Source of the DNA: Zonotrichia leucophrys gambelii
Lineage: Eukaryota; Chordata; Aves; Passeriformes; Passerellidae
Length of the DNA stretch: 64,000 nucleotides
Direction of reading: 5' to 3'
Assembly: GCF_028769735.1 (NCBI RefSeq)
Contig: NC_088178.1
Span: 27,363,357-27,427,356, forward strand
The notes beneath the pieces were generated by a model. It was not told where the DNA came from. It was given only the letters and a program-made list of their open reading frames with translations, and did no database searches. Made by a program: the position numbers and the translations under genes. Below are positions 47,866 through 60,803 of this stretch, in pieces. The first letter of the stretch is position 1; every line of letters starts with the position of its first letter.

Positions 47866-50800
47866 TTTCTTATCCTGGAAGACCATTTCCTTAAGTAGTT
47901 GGGATTAATTTTTTTAAAGTATACTAAGATATAATACAAAACCATGAAATTTTAAAGGCTCTGTAATGTTATTGGTCCCTTTCCTTCAGGAATGTGTATG
48001 AGCATATGGAAAAAAAAAAAAAAAAGAGACACTTCTTTTTCCTGGGAAGAGTGTCTGGGATAGGAGGTTGAATGCAGAGAGAATTGGTTGCTTGTAGGGA
48101 CAGCTGTTCCCAGCTATAAGAATCATGGCAGAAATAAATTTATAGTGTCAATAGAGACTAAATAAACTAGTTCTATGCTAGGAAGTTTTTATGTGTATTC
48201 TTAGCCACTTCTGTTACTCCATTCTGTGTTTCTCAGTTAAATTATCATTTTAAAACGTTGGTTCTTTTGAATAAATAAACTGGTTTTGTGCAGAATTAGT
48301 GTTTCTTTTAACCTAAGCTAATCTGCAACCCCACTTCCCCTTAAGTAGTTCTGACAGGAACTTTGGGGAGAGTGTTTTTGAAATTGCAGCCCAAATAAAT
48401 GTTTAATTTTAAACTGACAGATTACTTGGGGCTGTCATTCTTCTCAGGCTTTTACTATGCAAGAGTGAACAAATCTTGTAAAATAAACCGTGGATTGGGC
48501 TTATGGACACATGTTTGCTTCTGGGCTGAGCATCTTGAAGTGGTTTGCAGCATGTCTTTAAAAATTTATTTCACTGTTGCATCTACTGCTGGCCTAAGTG
48601 CTCCAGTATCTGCCAGGAGTAATTATAGGCAGTTGGTTCAGATGTTGCTTAAATGTGTAAGCCTTGATGGGAAATGCAGTGGATTTCAGCCAGAATGCTA
48701 ATTTTGATGTTTTATCATTTCATAAAACTGTGAACTCAGAACAAATTATTTTTATACTGATCTGCTGATACGTAATCACAGGGTTAGTGCCAGATTCAAG
48801 CGTGATGTAGCACCGGAATCTAAAGATGGGATTAAAGTTAGAGTATCAGCACTAGCCTAGCTTGGCTAATTTGTATCCACAGTGGCATAATGGCTGTATT
48901 TACCCACTTAACCTGCACAGAATTCCTGGTGCCAAGGCTGGTTTGCTGCAGGAATGCAGTTTAAAGCTGTTGTGTGAATTGTAATTGTGCCTTTTGTATT
49001 GCATTCTCCTCCAAATTACGTTTTATGACTTAAACAGATATTTTGCAAATTCACATTATTGTGCTAGGCTGTGTTTATAGCATACTGCTTTTTTGTGGCG
49101 TGTGCTTTGTTGGTTTTTTATTTGTTTCTCCATTTTCCTTATAGCATAGAGTGAAAAAAATAAAAAAAGTCACAGTACATGAATCAATTTTACAGGCAAA
49201 GAGCAGAGATTATTCTCTCTGTCCATCATGAGTAGGTTAAAGTGATAGAGACACAGGGATATGAAAGATCTTCCTTAGCATTAGATTGATAAGCTGTGGA
49301 TCCAAACACTTGGGTCCATCAGTCATTTTGGAGCCTGTTACCTCTTTTCAACTAGTCATGAAGCTGCTACAGCCAGAATTTATGTAATAATTAGATGGCA
49401 TTTTTTCCCCCCTCAGTCAATGTAAACAAGATAGTGTCTTCTTTCAGGGCTCCAGGCATTCTGCAGAGTCATTTGGGACACGTCTGTCTGCCAGGTCATT
49501 AGCACAGCCTGTGGGGATGTGTGCAGCTGCAGCGTCAGAGCAGGAATGGATCTCAGCAGCGTGGTGTGCATGGCTTGGATCCACTGCTGTTGCCAGGCTG
49601 GGGAAAAGGAAGGGTGCTGCTAGACACCCCCCTTATTCCTTAGGTTTTCCTGCCTGGCAGTTGTGTCCTGGCATTTACTGATCAACATTTCCTCTGCTGG
49701 ACAAACTGGAGGTTATGGCAAGTGTTCAAAATCCTGCCATGGTGTGAGTGCACCTGTGATGTTCATGAGTGTCAGGGATTTATCCTGAACTCCTGATAGT
49801 GGCTGGGGGGTTGCCACTGATGGATGCAGGATCAGAGCCTGCTTTTGAAGTGATGGCCCAGTCCCAGCAGGGCCCAGAGTGCTTCAGAGGGAATTGGAGC
49901 TGTTGGTTTTCCCCAAAGGCTGTGTCTTCTCACCTCATGTTTTGTGTTCTCACAGCCATCTTCTCAGCCTTCCTTTTTCCTGAGAGCTCCTCTCTGCAGG
50001 TGCTTCCTGCTGTTCCCGGGGTTAGGTGGGCCCTGGAGCAGGGGCAGCTGCACTTGTTTCCTTTGTGTGCCACAGTTACAGCCAGGGAGCAGCAGGACAG
50101 CCGGGTGTGCTTGGCGAGGGCCTCGAGCTGCTGCTGCCGTGCAGAGCCTGTCAGGGCATGCAGCAACCTCAGCAGGGCCAGGGCAAACCAGGGGGAGCAG
50201 CCCCGAGTCTTCCCCAAGCGTGTAGCTGGAAGAGCTCCTGGATCCCTCTGCTCTGAGCTCAGTGTTTTGGGACCTGCCTGAAGCTGGACATCCCTGGCCA
50301 GTTCTGTGCTCCTCAGCAGCACCTCTGAGCTGACACCAACACGTTGTTTTCCTGCTGCAGCATCTCTGAGCAGTATCTCCATCTGCCCACAGTGGCCTTG
50401 GCATTATTTCTTGCTGTTTATTAGTACTGACTACTGCAGTGTGTTATGGTGCTTGTGTTACTGCCACCTCCATGAGCACTCAGAGCAGGGAAATGCTTTT
50501 GGTCTTAATGTAGAGATTGTGAGTTCAGCTCAATAGCCATGATGTGTGGATAGCTGCAGTGAGGCCTTTGGGGGTGATTCAGAATGCAATGGAATCATGG
50601 CTGCGTGGAGAAAGTAAATACACAGCAATTGCTTAATGTCTCCTCTAGCTCAGGAACTCAGACACATCAAACAAAACTAGCAGGTGGCATGCTCAGAACA
50701 AACCAAAGGGCTTTTTCCTGCATTGTTTACACAGAACTTTATAACTCATTACCGCAGTAGTTTGCAGTTAGAAAAGTTTCCCTGGATTCAGAAAGAGCAC

Positions 50801-53800
50801 AAACAAATTTAGAGAGGAAAAAGCTTTCAAGGTCTGCTAATCCTAAAGATAAAATTTCTGGCTCAGGAAGTGCCTTTACTATAGATAGCAGGAGGAAAGG
50901 TGTCCTGGGGAAGGACTGCTGGATGAAAAGGGCAGGCATATGCTTTTCTTACGGCTTCTGCTGTTTGTGGAGGATCCTGGGCTAATTGGACCTTTCATCT
51001 GACCCAGCACAGCCATGCTCTGCTCTTTAATCAGGGGCCAGAATGCCATTGCTCCTATTTGATCATCACTGCCACAGACTGTGTCTGCCTGTGTGAGCTG
51101 AAGACAGGAACTGGAAGGAGAGCAAATAATTCTTTCTGTACAAACTCTTCTCAGGCAGAATACAGAGAAAACCAGCCCTGCTGTTGGTATTTACTGACAC
51201 TGGTCATGCTGCCATCCTTCTGCTGTTCCTGAGTGAGATAACTATGTAGGCAGTAGAAGCTGAAAATAAATAATTTTTGGATCTAATTTCTTAGAATAAT
51301 TTAGTAATTTTCATTTCTCCCCTTCCTTGTTACATTAGGATAAACCCAAATGTGTCTTGCTATAAATCAGAGCAGGTGGAAGTAGTTTGGCCTGAAAGTA
51401 TTTAAAATCCAAAAGATAGAATTAGAGGGCAAAGGGCAGCAATGAAGTAATGACTTTGTCTTGGACACTGAAAGCAAGGGGAAGAAAAAAGATCTGGAGA
51501 GACATTACATTAAAGCAAATTAGTACATAGTGAATTATTTATAGAGAGAAAAGGAGATAGTAGAAAATAGTAGAATATCAGAATAGTAGAAAATCAGTCC
51601 TGCCTATGCTGGGTTTTATTGACATTGTGTTACAATGTTAGGGGGACAGTTAGGAAGGTTTTGATGGAACAATCTAAATATTATAGGACTGGAATCAGCG
51701 TTTTATCCTACTACTGAAATCTTTCATTATTTTAAGCTGGTTTTCCTTATAATATGTAAGAAAACTTCACAGAATGTACCAGAGAACTGATGAAAGAATC
51801 TAGAGGTGTTTGGTTTTCAATGAAGAAGCATATTTTCCTCAGCTCCATTTTTATTCATTCCAGTTTTGTTACTGTTAGCACAGTCCTCACATTTCTAAGA
51901 CAGATCCTGCATGTATATTTCTGTTTGGGGAAGGGAAAAGGGGAGGTGAGGTGTGCTTTTGTTCCTTGTGTTTGTTTTGTTTGCTGTGGGGTAGCTGACA
52001 AATAAATGCTTGTTGATAGTTATAGCACACTCCCTTGGGCATTTAAGGATATTTGCTATATTAGTGCTGCCCTTCACCACAGTGTTAGAATTCCCCATCT
52101 GCTCCTGCTCTCCCACACAGACATGTGCCTTCTTTCTCTTTCCACATCCAAACAGGAATTACAGAAGCTGGAAGAGCAAAGGGAGTTCACTGTCTTCAAG
52201 GAGATCCTGCCACTCTACCACCACCACTTGTACTGGTTACTTACCTCTAGCAAGCCAACAAAGTGCTGAATTTCCAGTATAATGTCAAAAAGGCTTGTTT
52301 TGGTTAATGTCCTTTCTACAATTGAAAAGCAGCTTTTCTTTAGCATATTTAGATCTTTTCACACGAAGCTTATGAAGGCTAATTTGAGCCTGTTAATCTT
52401 TTTCTTGGTAACCCATAGAAAAGCACAGCTGCACTACTAAAAACACTCTGTTTATCCACAATCACCGGGTCTGGGCAGCCCGCAGCGTTCCAAAGATCAA
52501 AGTTTAAAAGAGACATGCCAGCCCTTCCTAATTCTTTGTGTTTAAGCACACAGCACCACGAAGTCTAAATTGCTGCTGCTGAAAGCTTGTGTGGAGCTTG
52601 GGCCTGTGTTGATGTGAGTGCAGCCCCTCCTGCACCCTGGCTTTAACAGAAAGGAACATCCTGGCAGCTCAATAACTGAGGTAAAGTGGGACAGACAAGT
52701 CTAACAGTGCTCATGAAAAACTCATCTGGTTACTTACTCATTCCTTTTCAATTAAAGTAAATAATGTTAAGGATTTTCTTTTTTTTGATTTAATATTTTT
52801 GCAACTGAGTTTCACCCCTCCTTTTTCTTTCTTCATTGCTTATGTGAGAAAACTAACACATTTGTACAAGGATAAACTGGGAAGTCTGTGGTTTCCAGCA
52901 TGCACATTTTGAATAATATTTATACAGACTATTATTTAATGGGCCATATAAATATTTATAATATGCTGTAGCCTTTTGATCATAAATGCTTGTTTGAAAA
53001 GCCATTCTGTCCCTGCTGTGATTTGCAGAGAAAGAGGCCATTGCTGGTTTAGTGCTTGGAGGGAATTTTGGCTTCTTGTCCTGACTTAGCAGTTGCAGTC
53101 ATGGATTAACACGGTCAAGCTGGACATGTCTCTTAAGTTTACTTTTTTCCTCTGCCCCTCTCCTTCTGTTAGCAAATTCAAATAATAAGTTGAAAATATG
53201 AGGCTTGAGTTCTGCAGTGGACAGACAAGGCTGTATTGAAGGAGGCTGCCAGGAGCCAGGCTTCCTGAGTTTAGATACTTCAGGGATTTAGAAGGTCCTG
53301 TCTCCACTGCCTTCCATCCCTTGGGAGTCCATGAACATGCATCATCCATGCATAAAATATTTTGGTGTCATGTTAGGAACATTGTGCTTGATTGACTGAC
53401 CTGTCTGACAGGACTTTTGGGACATTTTATTTCAGTCATTTTTCTGGTTCAGTTTTCCTCATGATTTTATTGCCTGCAGAAGCAAAGAATCCAGCAGATA
53501 AAAAAAATCCAAACCAACATTTTATTTGCACAACAATTTTCTTTTCACATGGCAATGAATGTTGGTTTCCAAATTCCAAAGCAACAAGCTTGTGCAGGGA
53601 CCTTCTCTACCCCTGAAATCCATTAAAGAGTTCCTTCAGCTTTGATTTGGAGTTTCCTTTTGTACCAAAGAAATCTTCTGGAAACAAAACAGAATGACAA
53701 CATTCCTTTTTAAAATTCTTATCACTGTACTTTGACTAAATATTTTCCACCAACTTCTCGGCTGAGTTCTTAGGTTCTCAAGAAATACCCTTGGGCAGAG

Positions 53801-56531
53801 TCCATAATTGCTGACATTTATGACCTAGAGATGACAGTGCTTTTTGTGGATGGGGTTGATAAGTAGGTGGCATACCAAGTGTTTGGTATTCCAAAAAAAC
53901 CCTTGGCATCAAATTATGTTTTTGCAAGCAGATCAGTTGCAGAGACACTTTACTTTGAAAAGCCTCTGTAACTTCTGCTTGCTGTTCTTGAAAAAGGATT
54001 CATATTTACTTTTAGCTTTTTTAAAATGAGATATTGAGTGAGTCTTGCTGCTTTGTGAATCTAGGTGAGCTTTATTCAGAAATAGACTTGTTCATTTGGG
54101 GTTCTTGGTTTGTACTGTCATTTTTTCCTGTTCCCACTGACTGACAGCAATAAACTGGTGGATGTGCAAAGGCTGATAGGCACTGCTCAAGCACATAAAC
54201 AAACTCTGCTTCCTGCCCAGTCACTCACACAGGCACATCCTGGTTGCTTAGTAAGGAAAAAAAAGGAAAGTAAACATTACATGGGCAGATTGGGTTCCAG
54301 GTTTCAAATGTTTGTGGGAAGAATCCAATGCAAAGCCATAATTTCAAGTGCTGAGTAGGAGGTACTGTGAGCTTAATTCTCTAACATCTGCTAAGCTTGT
54401 TCTCTAAGTAGCAAAAACACATTAATGAGCTAAAATCAAGGCTGCCATACAAGGAAGAGAAATTTGGAGTAATATTGTGTGTGTGAGCAGGAGGCAGGAT
54501 ATAAAATACTCCTTTTGCTATTTGTATTTATGAAGAGCAAGTAAGAAGGATTTGCCTATGTTTAAAAAAATAAAGAATCTGTTTTGCAGCTTGTGGTTTA
54601 TTCTCAACTTTTTATGAGTCAGCAGCTAAAGGCAGAGCCGAAATAGGGGAAAAACAGGGAAATTTGTGAGATAGTATCAGGAACAGTATTATGCAATGCC
54701 TTTGTAGTAAAATTTCTCACAAGGAACTTGCAGCACCTGCAGCCAGCATTTGGAGCTCTGGGGAGGTGAAGTACAAAATTAAGAAGTAAATACCTTGTTG
54801 AAAAGAATCTCTTAAAACTGCTTTTCCAGCTGAGGGCTGAGAGGGAGAAGCTGAGTGCTGTCACCCCCCAGGTGACAGATGCACTATTAATCACCCCTAG
54901 CAGCAGAGTTGTCTTCTCTGGCAGAGGGATTGGCTTTTGTTCCTCTGACCAGGTCACAGAGCCAGGGCCAAGAAAATAAAGCAGGCCTTCTTGCCAATAT
55001 TCCTAGGTGTTAGACTCATGGCACACCATTATTTTTAGCTGATTGCTCATCGCTTGGACACATGACCTTGCTTAAGGAGATTAGTGTGTGTTGCACCTAA
55101 TCTGCTGGGCAGAACCAGCATGCTGGGAGGCAGCAGCCAGCATTTCCAGCAGGACCACAATATGCTCTATAGCTTGGAGGTTTTTCTACTTTCTGACATT
55201 ATTACAAGCTGGTGATCTGTGCAGCTACTCTGGTGACCCTGCAGGGTGTGAGCAGAATGTGGTGACTGCTTTGGTCTGTACCAGGGACAGAACTCCCTCA
55301 TGCTGGCCAAGCAAAGAACAAAATCATGGGCCCTGGACCCAGCAGTGGGGTCTGGGCATGAAGTGCCAGATTGAAGCAGGGAGGAATGATTGTGTGGTGG
55401 CAGATCTGCGCTGACTGACCACATTTCCATGAGCTGCTTAAAGGGATGGGAGGAAGGGAAGCTTCAGTTGATTTCTTCAGCCGAGGTGTTATGCCATTTT
55501 CAGTGCAAATGAAGCTTTGTCCTAATTAATTATTATCCAGAGTCGGAATTTTCTGAGACTGAGGGCTCCTTGTTTTCTTGTCTAACCCTCAATGATTGTA
55601 GATTTGTGATATCTATCAGCAGCAGTGGTTACAAGCCAGCCATGGGTGTGAAAGACGCCTACATTATTCCAATAGATCTTGACCTTTACTCAATGTTATT
55701 ATTAAAAAAAAAGAAAAAAATATTGATTTGGAATGTGAATAATCATATTCTATTAATCAGGACTTTCCAGATCTTTCCCCCTTTGCTTATATTCCTCCCT
55801 CTAACCACCTCATCTGCCATATCCAGATATTATCAGGTCACTTCTTTAGGAGGAGTGGGCTGTTTTTAAGTAGAGCCATTTTGATGCTCTGTAAATACCA
55901 TGTGTTTTAAATGCCAGTTTATCCATTCATTTTCTGAATATCAGAAGCTGTGTGTCAGCTGAGTTTCATGTGTTCCAGAGATGTAAAATGTTCATACAAG
56001 CACTAAACAGGGTACTTGTCTGACGTTTTAAATACTTCTATCAGTTCTTACTTAGCATTCTCACAGCTTGATTAAAATGTAAATGTTAACTATTAATTAA
56101 GAGACCGTGAGAAATTAAGAACAGTGAATTTGTCACTGTATTAAATGTCAAATAGTTAAAGTTAATATAGTGAAATAAGCAACTCATTGTGAATAATTAA
56201 ATCAATTAACTTAACCTCACTTTGTTCTTGTAGGATGTCAGAGTAGGCAGAGTTTTCACACCATGCTGTCATGGCTCAACACATTTTCAGAAAATTATTT
56301 TCTGAGTCTTAAAAGTGGTGTGAATTGATGGTGGAGAGCTCTTGGAAACTTAACTTTCTTTATTCTTTTTTTCCTCTGGGTAACATGTAAGTGATTGTCG
56401 TGTAGTTACTTTATAATTACCTGCATCACACCACAGGTGGGATGTTCGGCTTGATGGGAGGCAGCAGCTCTTGGCACTTTTTCCATCAGTCATTTTATCT
56501 GCTTTTAACCCCTTTTTTTTTCCTTCAACAG
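47866..56531 (+). other. Remainder of FGGY intron 1
   Basis: Intronic, ending in a strong polypyrimidine tract and CAG acceptor (56510-56531). It contains an A16 run at 48010-48025 and an AP-1/MARE-type TGAGTCAGCA at 54615-54624. The GC-richer part at 49840-50400 has overlapping open frames on both strands with no recognised domain. I see no further exon. An unrecognised alternative 5' UTR exon cannot be excluded. Confidence 0.6.
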
Positions 56532-56744
56532 GTTTTATCAAAAATGCCCAGTGAGAAGCAGGCTGCAGTGAAGTACTACGTTGGAGTTGACGTGGGCTCA
56601 GCCAGCGTTCGCGCGGCGCTGGTGGACGGCGCTGGGACGGTGGTGGCACACGCAGAACAGCCCATCCAGGTTTGGGAGCCCCGGCCAGACCACTATGAGC
56701 AATCCTCTGCAGACATCTGGGCTGCCTGCTGCTCTGTCACAAAG
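56532..56744 (+). CDS. FGGY exon 2 (first coding exon), residues 1-67
   Basis: First coding exon of FGGY, a cytosolic FGGY-family sugar kinase. The animal enzyme phosphorylates D-ribulose to D-ribulose 5-phosphate and is regarded as a metabolite-repair ribulokinase. The acceptor 'tccttcaacag' ends at 56531. Translation starts at ATG 56544-56546, with A at -3, and the exon ends in AAG before GT at 56745, in phase 0. Residues 11-23 ([13 protein letters not shown]) are the N-terminal phosphate-binding strand-loop of the actin/hexokinase fold, with Asp16, Gly18, Ser19 and Ser21. Residues 43-62 ([20 protein letters not shown]) are the conserved block that follows. The 67-residue length to the splice site agrees with the vertebrate protein as I know it. 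An upstream in-frame ATG at 56442 lies before the acceptor and is intronic. Position 20 is Ala, where the human protein, as I recall it, has Gly. Confidence 0.96.
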
Positions 56745-58761
56745 GTGGGCAAGGGCAAAATGAAGGATTTGTGCTGCAGGTGACTCTGCAAGTTTTGAAT
56801 GTTCATGGTCCTGTGGTCCCTGTGCCTGTCACTTCCACTCGGGTCAGTATCTGACTTGCTTCCTAAACACATGTAAGGAAATTCATATTTAGAGCTGACT
56901 TGGAGGGCAAAAATTTCAATCTTAGACTGAAATTAAAGTTGAACACTGTCTAGACTCAGAGCTTTCTTAAATGCTGCCCAGGTCTTCAATACTCAATGAA
57001 AACAATTTCCAAGTCCTTTCTCTGCAAATTTATCAGAATCTTATTTATAACATACACTAACTTTGAGCTTCATTTGCTGGGATAGAACATCTGAGATAGA
57101 TGATGGGGGCACACAAATGAAGGTTTAAGCTGAGCCAGGGGTGTCAGGGTGGGAGAGGAAGGAATGAGAGGACATGGCTGTCACTCCTCGTGTCCCATGA
57201 TGGCAGTGCTGGGTCTGGCCACACAGCCACATCTTCACAGAGGTGTGGTTTGGTACCCAAATGGGAAACCCTGAGATGGGGAGGAGCTGGAAACACCATT
57301 TGCACCTCCAAAGAGCAGCTCTGGAGTCATAAAGGAGAGTTTATTGTAGAGATTGTAATCTGGTTTGTGGATGTCCCCTAAAGCAACACTTGTTATCCCC
57401 ATTATAAAAGGATCCATTATTATAAGACCAAAATAAATAATCAATGTCAGTGGATAGTATTGGGCATAAAACCAGATTGAAATGGACTTTACTACAGGGG
57501 AAAATTTGTACCCTTTGATCCAGGGCTCTGCCTGTACATGCTGGAGATAAAGGTAAATTAGAGACCTTGCTGCTTGCAGTGCACACAGAGGCCATTTCAT
57601 CCACCTCACTACAGCCCCTGCCTGCTGCATGTTCTAAGGTTGGCTTTTTAAATATTCATGATAAGCTTGGTAATTTGCAGATGGACTGTTCACCCATTGT
57701 CTAGTTATTGATCAGCCTTTTCAAACATTAATGAGCTTGGCTCTGCAGAAATGCCCTGAGATGGAGAAGGGGAGGTGAGTGGATAGAAGGAAAAGAAGGG
57801 AGTGACAGCAATGATAGGGAAGAGCAGCTTGACATTAAAGCAGAGCAAGTCTTCCTCTGCTTATTTGATTTTTCTCTGTCTGAGTGGCTTTGTTCTTGCT
57901 CTTGACCTCTTTAAATGCAATCTCTTATATTTAAGCAATAAAATGGTCTCAGAAACTGCAGTTTTACAGAGCCAATAAGAGACTGGCACTGTGCAAGTCT
58001 ACTGAAAGTCTTTCCTTATAGTACTAATTAAAATAATGATATTTTTATTGTTGCTGAGAAGTGGCAATTTATTACCATACTACATTTTAGGTGTCTTGCA
58101 GCCTCATTTGGCACTTAATCCTTGTGGGTGTTGTGTTTTTTTTTCCAGTGCTGCTGGAAGCCATGAAGTTCAGGCATTTTGGGGCAGTGGTTTGGGTTAT
58201 TTTTTTTTTTTTTAAACCTTCCAAAAAGTGTGCTATTCACACTCTTGGTAGCTGAGTAAAGCTGTGCATTGCAGAGGTATTATCATGGCTACAGGTTTTG
58301 ACCAACTTTAGTTTTGGGACCCTTCAATATTGCAAGACAAACACAATATTACCAAAGCAATTCTGGAAGATTGTTCCTTCCACAGGCAGGAAGTCAGTGA
58401 AGTAACTGATGGAAACACTTGGTCCTAATCCTGATCTATGTTTCACACCCAGCTCAGCTCCAAGCTTTAGAAAAGAGAGAAAATTAACATTGCAGCTTTT
58501 CTGCTACCTTTATTTACTGATATTTTTGTGCTCCCTGCTTTTATCCAGGACTGTGGATAAAGACCTCTGAATTTGGATTTGAAACACAAAGAATTTCTGG
58601 TAATTTGGTGTGTTTATGATTGGAAGTTTTAAAGAACACTGAATTTAGGAAATTTCAGTGTTTGTGTTAACTTGAAACTCATTTTGTGCACTCCCTAGTT
58701 CACATGGTGCTTGCACATGCATGGATATATTTGTGTTTCTGTGTGTTTTGTGTATTTTCAG
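56745..58761 (+). other. FGGY intron 2
   Basis: 2,017 bases, GT (56745) to AG (58761), with acceptor 'gtgtattttcag'. It contains a T14 run at 58200-58213 and short T-tracts near 58137. An AT-rich, repeat-free piece around 57640-57740 has TAAT cores. No gene or nameable transposon was seen, and the 131-residue minus-strand open frame at 57235-57630 is not convincing. Confidence 0.9.
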
Positions 58762-58873
58762 GAAGTTGTCCGTGGAGTGGATGCCAGCCAGATCCGAGGG
58801 CTTGGGTTTGATGCTACCTGTTCCCTTGTTGTGGTGGATAAACAGTTCCAGCCTTTGGCAGTCAACTCTGAAG
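58762..58873 (+). CDS. FGGY exon 3, residues 68-105 (first base of codon 105)
   Basis: A 112-base exon that continues FGGY in frame. It starts with GAA after the acceptor ending at 58761 and encodes Glu68 onward. It contains [20 protein letters not shown], the conserved block of the FGGY N-terminal domain. Here '[11 protein letters not shown]' corresponds to the buried strand and glycine-rich turn that pack against the nucleotide-binding core. It ends after the first base of a glycine codon (G|GA), before GT at 58874, giving a phase-1 intron. The downstream exon supplies the remaining two bases. Donor 'GAAGGTAGGG' is good. No stop codon or frameshift is present. Confidence 0.96.
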
Positions 58874-60651
58874 GTAGGGCTGCACACAAAACATGATGTT
58901 ACTGTGTGAGTTTTATCACTGGTGGGAGAGAACTTCCCATGTCCTCCAAATACCAAGTGGTGGGGCTGACTCTTGGAGATGGAGATGACACAAGCTCTTA
59001 TATAAGAGGATTTTCCCCCTCATTTTACTGTTTTAATTTTACTGCAAAACTAAATAAGAGATGAGAATTACTTACTGTTTAGTTAAATATTTGGCATCCT
59101 AAGATCACATTCATTCATCTTGGCTCTGAGAAATTGCTTCTTAGGGAAATCTACACTAATTTTTCTTTTCGGCATGTTTTCTTCTCCTTCAGACTGTACT
59201 GATCATGGCTTTTATGTGTGTATAAATGCCCATCCACAGTGGCTAAAGGAATGTTAAAAATGTTAGTGTTAGTGTAGTCTAACTGCTTGCTCTGTCATGG
59301 AGCTGCAGGCACAGAGTTCTGTTTGAGTATTTTATTACACTGGTGTTCAGTCTTTGTCTAGGACAGTGCTAAACTTCAGAAACAGTCTGTGACCTTTTTC
59401 TAAAAATCTGGGAGGTTTTATTAGTTTTTTGGTAGATGATTCAGAAGACTCCCAGAAAGTCTGTGCTGCACTTCTTTTACCCAGTGAATCTCATTTAAGA
59501 TTGTGTGCTATATCAGTAGTCACAGAGACATGATCATAATTCTGTGTATGTTCCTTTTCTGTTCTCAGATGTGTTTGTCATCTCCTTATATCCTTCTCAA
59601 AACCCAGTTTTGCCCCCAAAATGTCCTTTTCTAAATTTAGATCAGATTATTTATTTTTCAGTTTGAGAGTCTCTTACAATCTATTCAATGCCTAATGATG
59701 TCTGAGGCTATTTTGGGTCTAATGAGTCAAATTCAGTTCTCATTTTCTGTGCTCTGATATTCCCAAGAACTTTGAGTTTACACAGTCGTGGTGCTAAACA
59801 ACAAGACAAGAATTCACTCAATACTCTAATGCTGTGAAGAGCCTTGCAGTGGTGGTGTTTCAGGCAGTTTCACAGTTCTGAGCTGTATTTCAATCCATTT
59901 TAGAAATATTGATGTGCTTCACACTTCTGCCTTGTTTTGCACTATGTTTTCAAGAGGCTGCTTGAGTGGCTGTGCTGTGGAGTGTGCAGTGTACTTAGCC
60001 AGAGAGGAATCTGCATTGTCACCTGGATTACTGTTCCCTCTCTCTGGCAGGTCCTCTGGAGGTTAATTTGGATAAAATGTTCTTTGCTTCTTGTTCTCAT
60101 TTGTGTGCGCTGCAGACTTGCCAAATGCTTTTTCCTTGCACATCCAAAATAAAAGCATTTCAGCAAATTATCCCCTTTGAAACAGTATTTTGGAAAGGAA
60201 TTAGGGTGGTTCTTCTCATAACCATAGAAGAGGAGAGAGAATTCCTGTAGCTGATTGAGTTAATTTCAATTCACAACATAATTGTTTGGATTTTGGCACA
60301 TTTTCAGTTTTTGGTCACCATAACGTTCCTTTATATTTTTAACTAAATATGTGAACTTTGTCAGGAAGTTTGGGTTCTTTGAAATACAAGAGAACATGGT
60401 GTTTCACAGTTCTTGGATGCTCACAAGGCTGATTGGTTTCAGTCAGCATTCTCAGTGCTCAACATGTGCTAAAGTTGGGTCAGAGGGCTAAAATTTTATA
60501 TTTAGATATCCACTGTGAATTATTAACACAAACAGAATTTGAGTTTTCAGTGTAGAAGTGAAAATGTGAAGCAATTTAGAGCCAAGTAACTCACAGTGCT
60601 GAGCTGGGGTTAAAAGTGAGCTAAAATAACTCTTTTCCTGTTTTCCCCAAG
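58874..60651 (+). other. FGGY intron 3
   Basis: 1,778 bases, from GT at 58874 to AG at 60650-60651, with polypyrimidine tract 'ctcttttcctgttttcccca'. One AP-1-type heptamer lies at 59723. No gene or named repeat was recognised. Confidence 0.9.
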
Positions 60652-60803
60652 GACAGAGCCATAGGAATGTGATCATGTGGATGGACCATCGTGCCGCCAG
60701 CCAAGTCAAGCGCATCAATGCCACCCAGCACAGGGTTCTCAGCTACGTAGGGGGAGCCATGTCTGTGGAAATGCAGCCTCCTAAGTTGCTCTGGATAAAG
60801 GAA
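60652..60803 (+). CDS. FGGY exon 4, residues 105-155
   Basis: A 152-base exon. Its first two bases complete Gly105, followed by [20 protein letters not shown]. The MWMDHRA segment matches the 'W-x-D-x-R' region that lines the sugar site in FGGY kinases. The exon continues to [20 protein letters not shown], which resembles the core of FGGY signature 1 (K-x-x-W), and ends with GAA before the donor GTGAGT at 60804, in phase 0. The next exon should begin with the segment after the Lys-Glu pair. I could not find it before 64000, so the window holds only 155 residues of a family that is usually about 550 long. The catalytic Asp and the C-terminal FGGY domain are therefore not covered. No disabling mutations are visible. 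Confidence 0.96.

Noticed and set aside
49769..50404. Overlapping 146-170-residue open frames on both strands
   Set aside because: The GC-rich intron stretch opens frames on both strands at once, with no domain or conserved motif.
56442..56543. Upstream in-frame ATG that would add 34 residues to FGGY
   Set aside because: It lies before a strong polypyrimidine tract and CAG acceptor at 56531, and the extra residues are not part of the family. The ATG at 56544 gives the expected N-terminal length.
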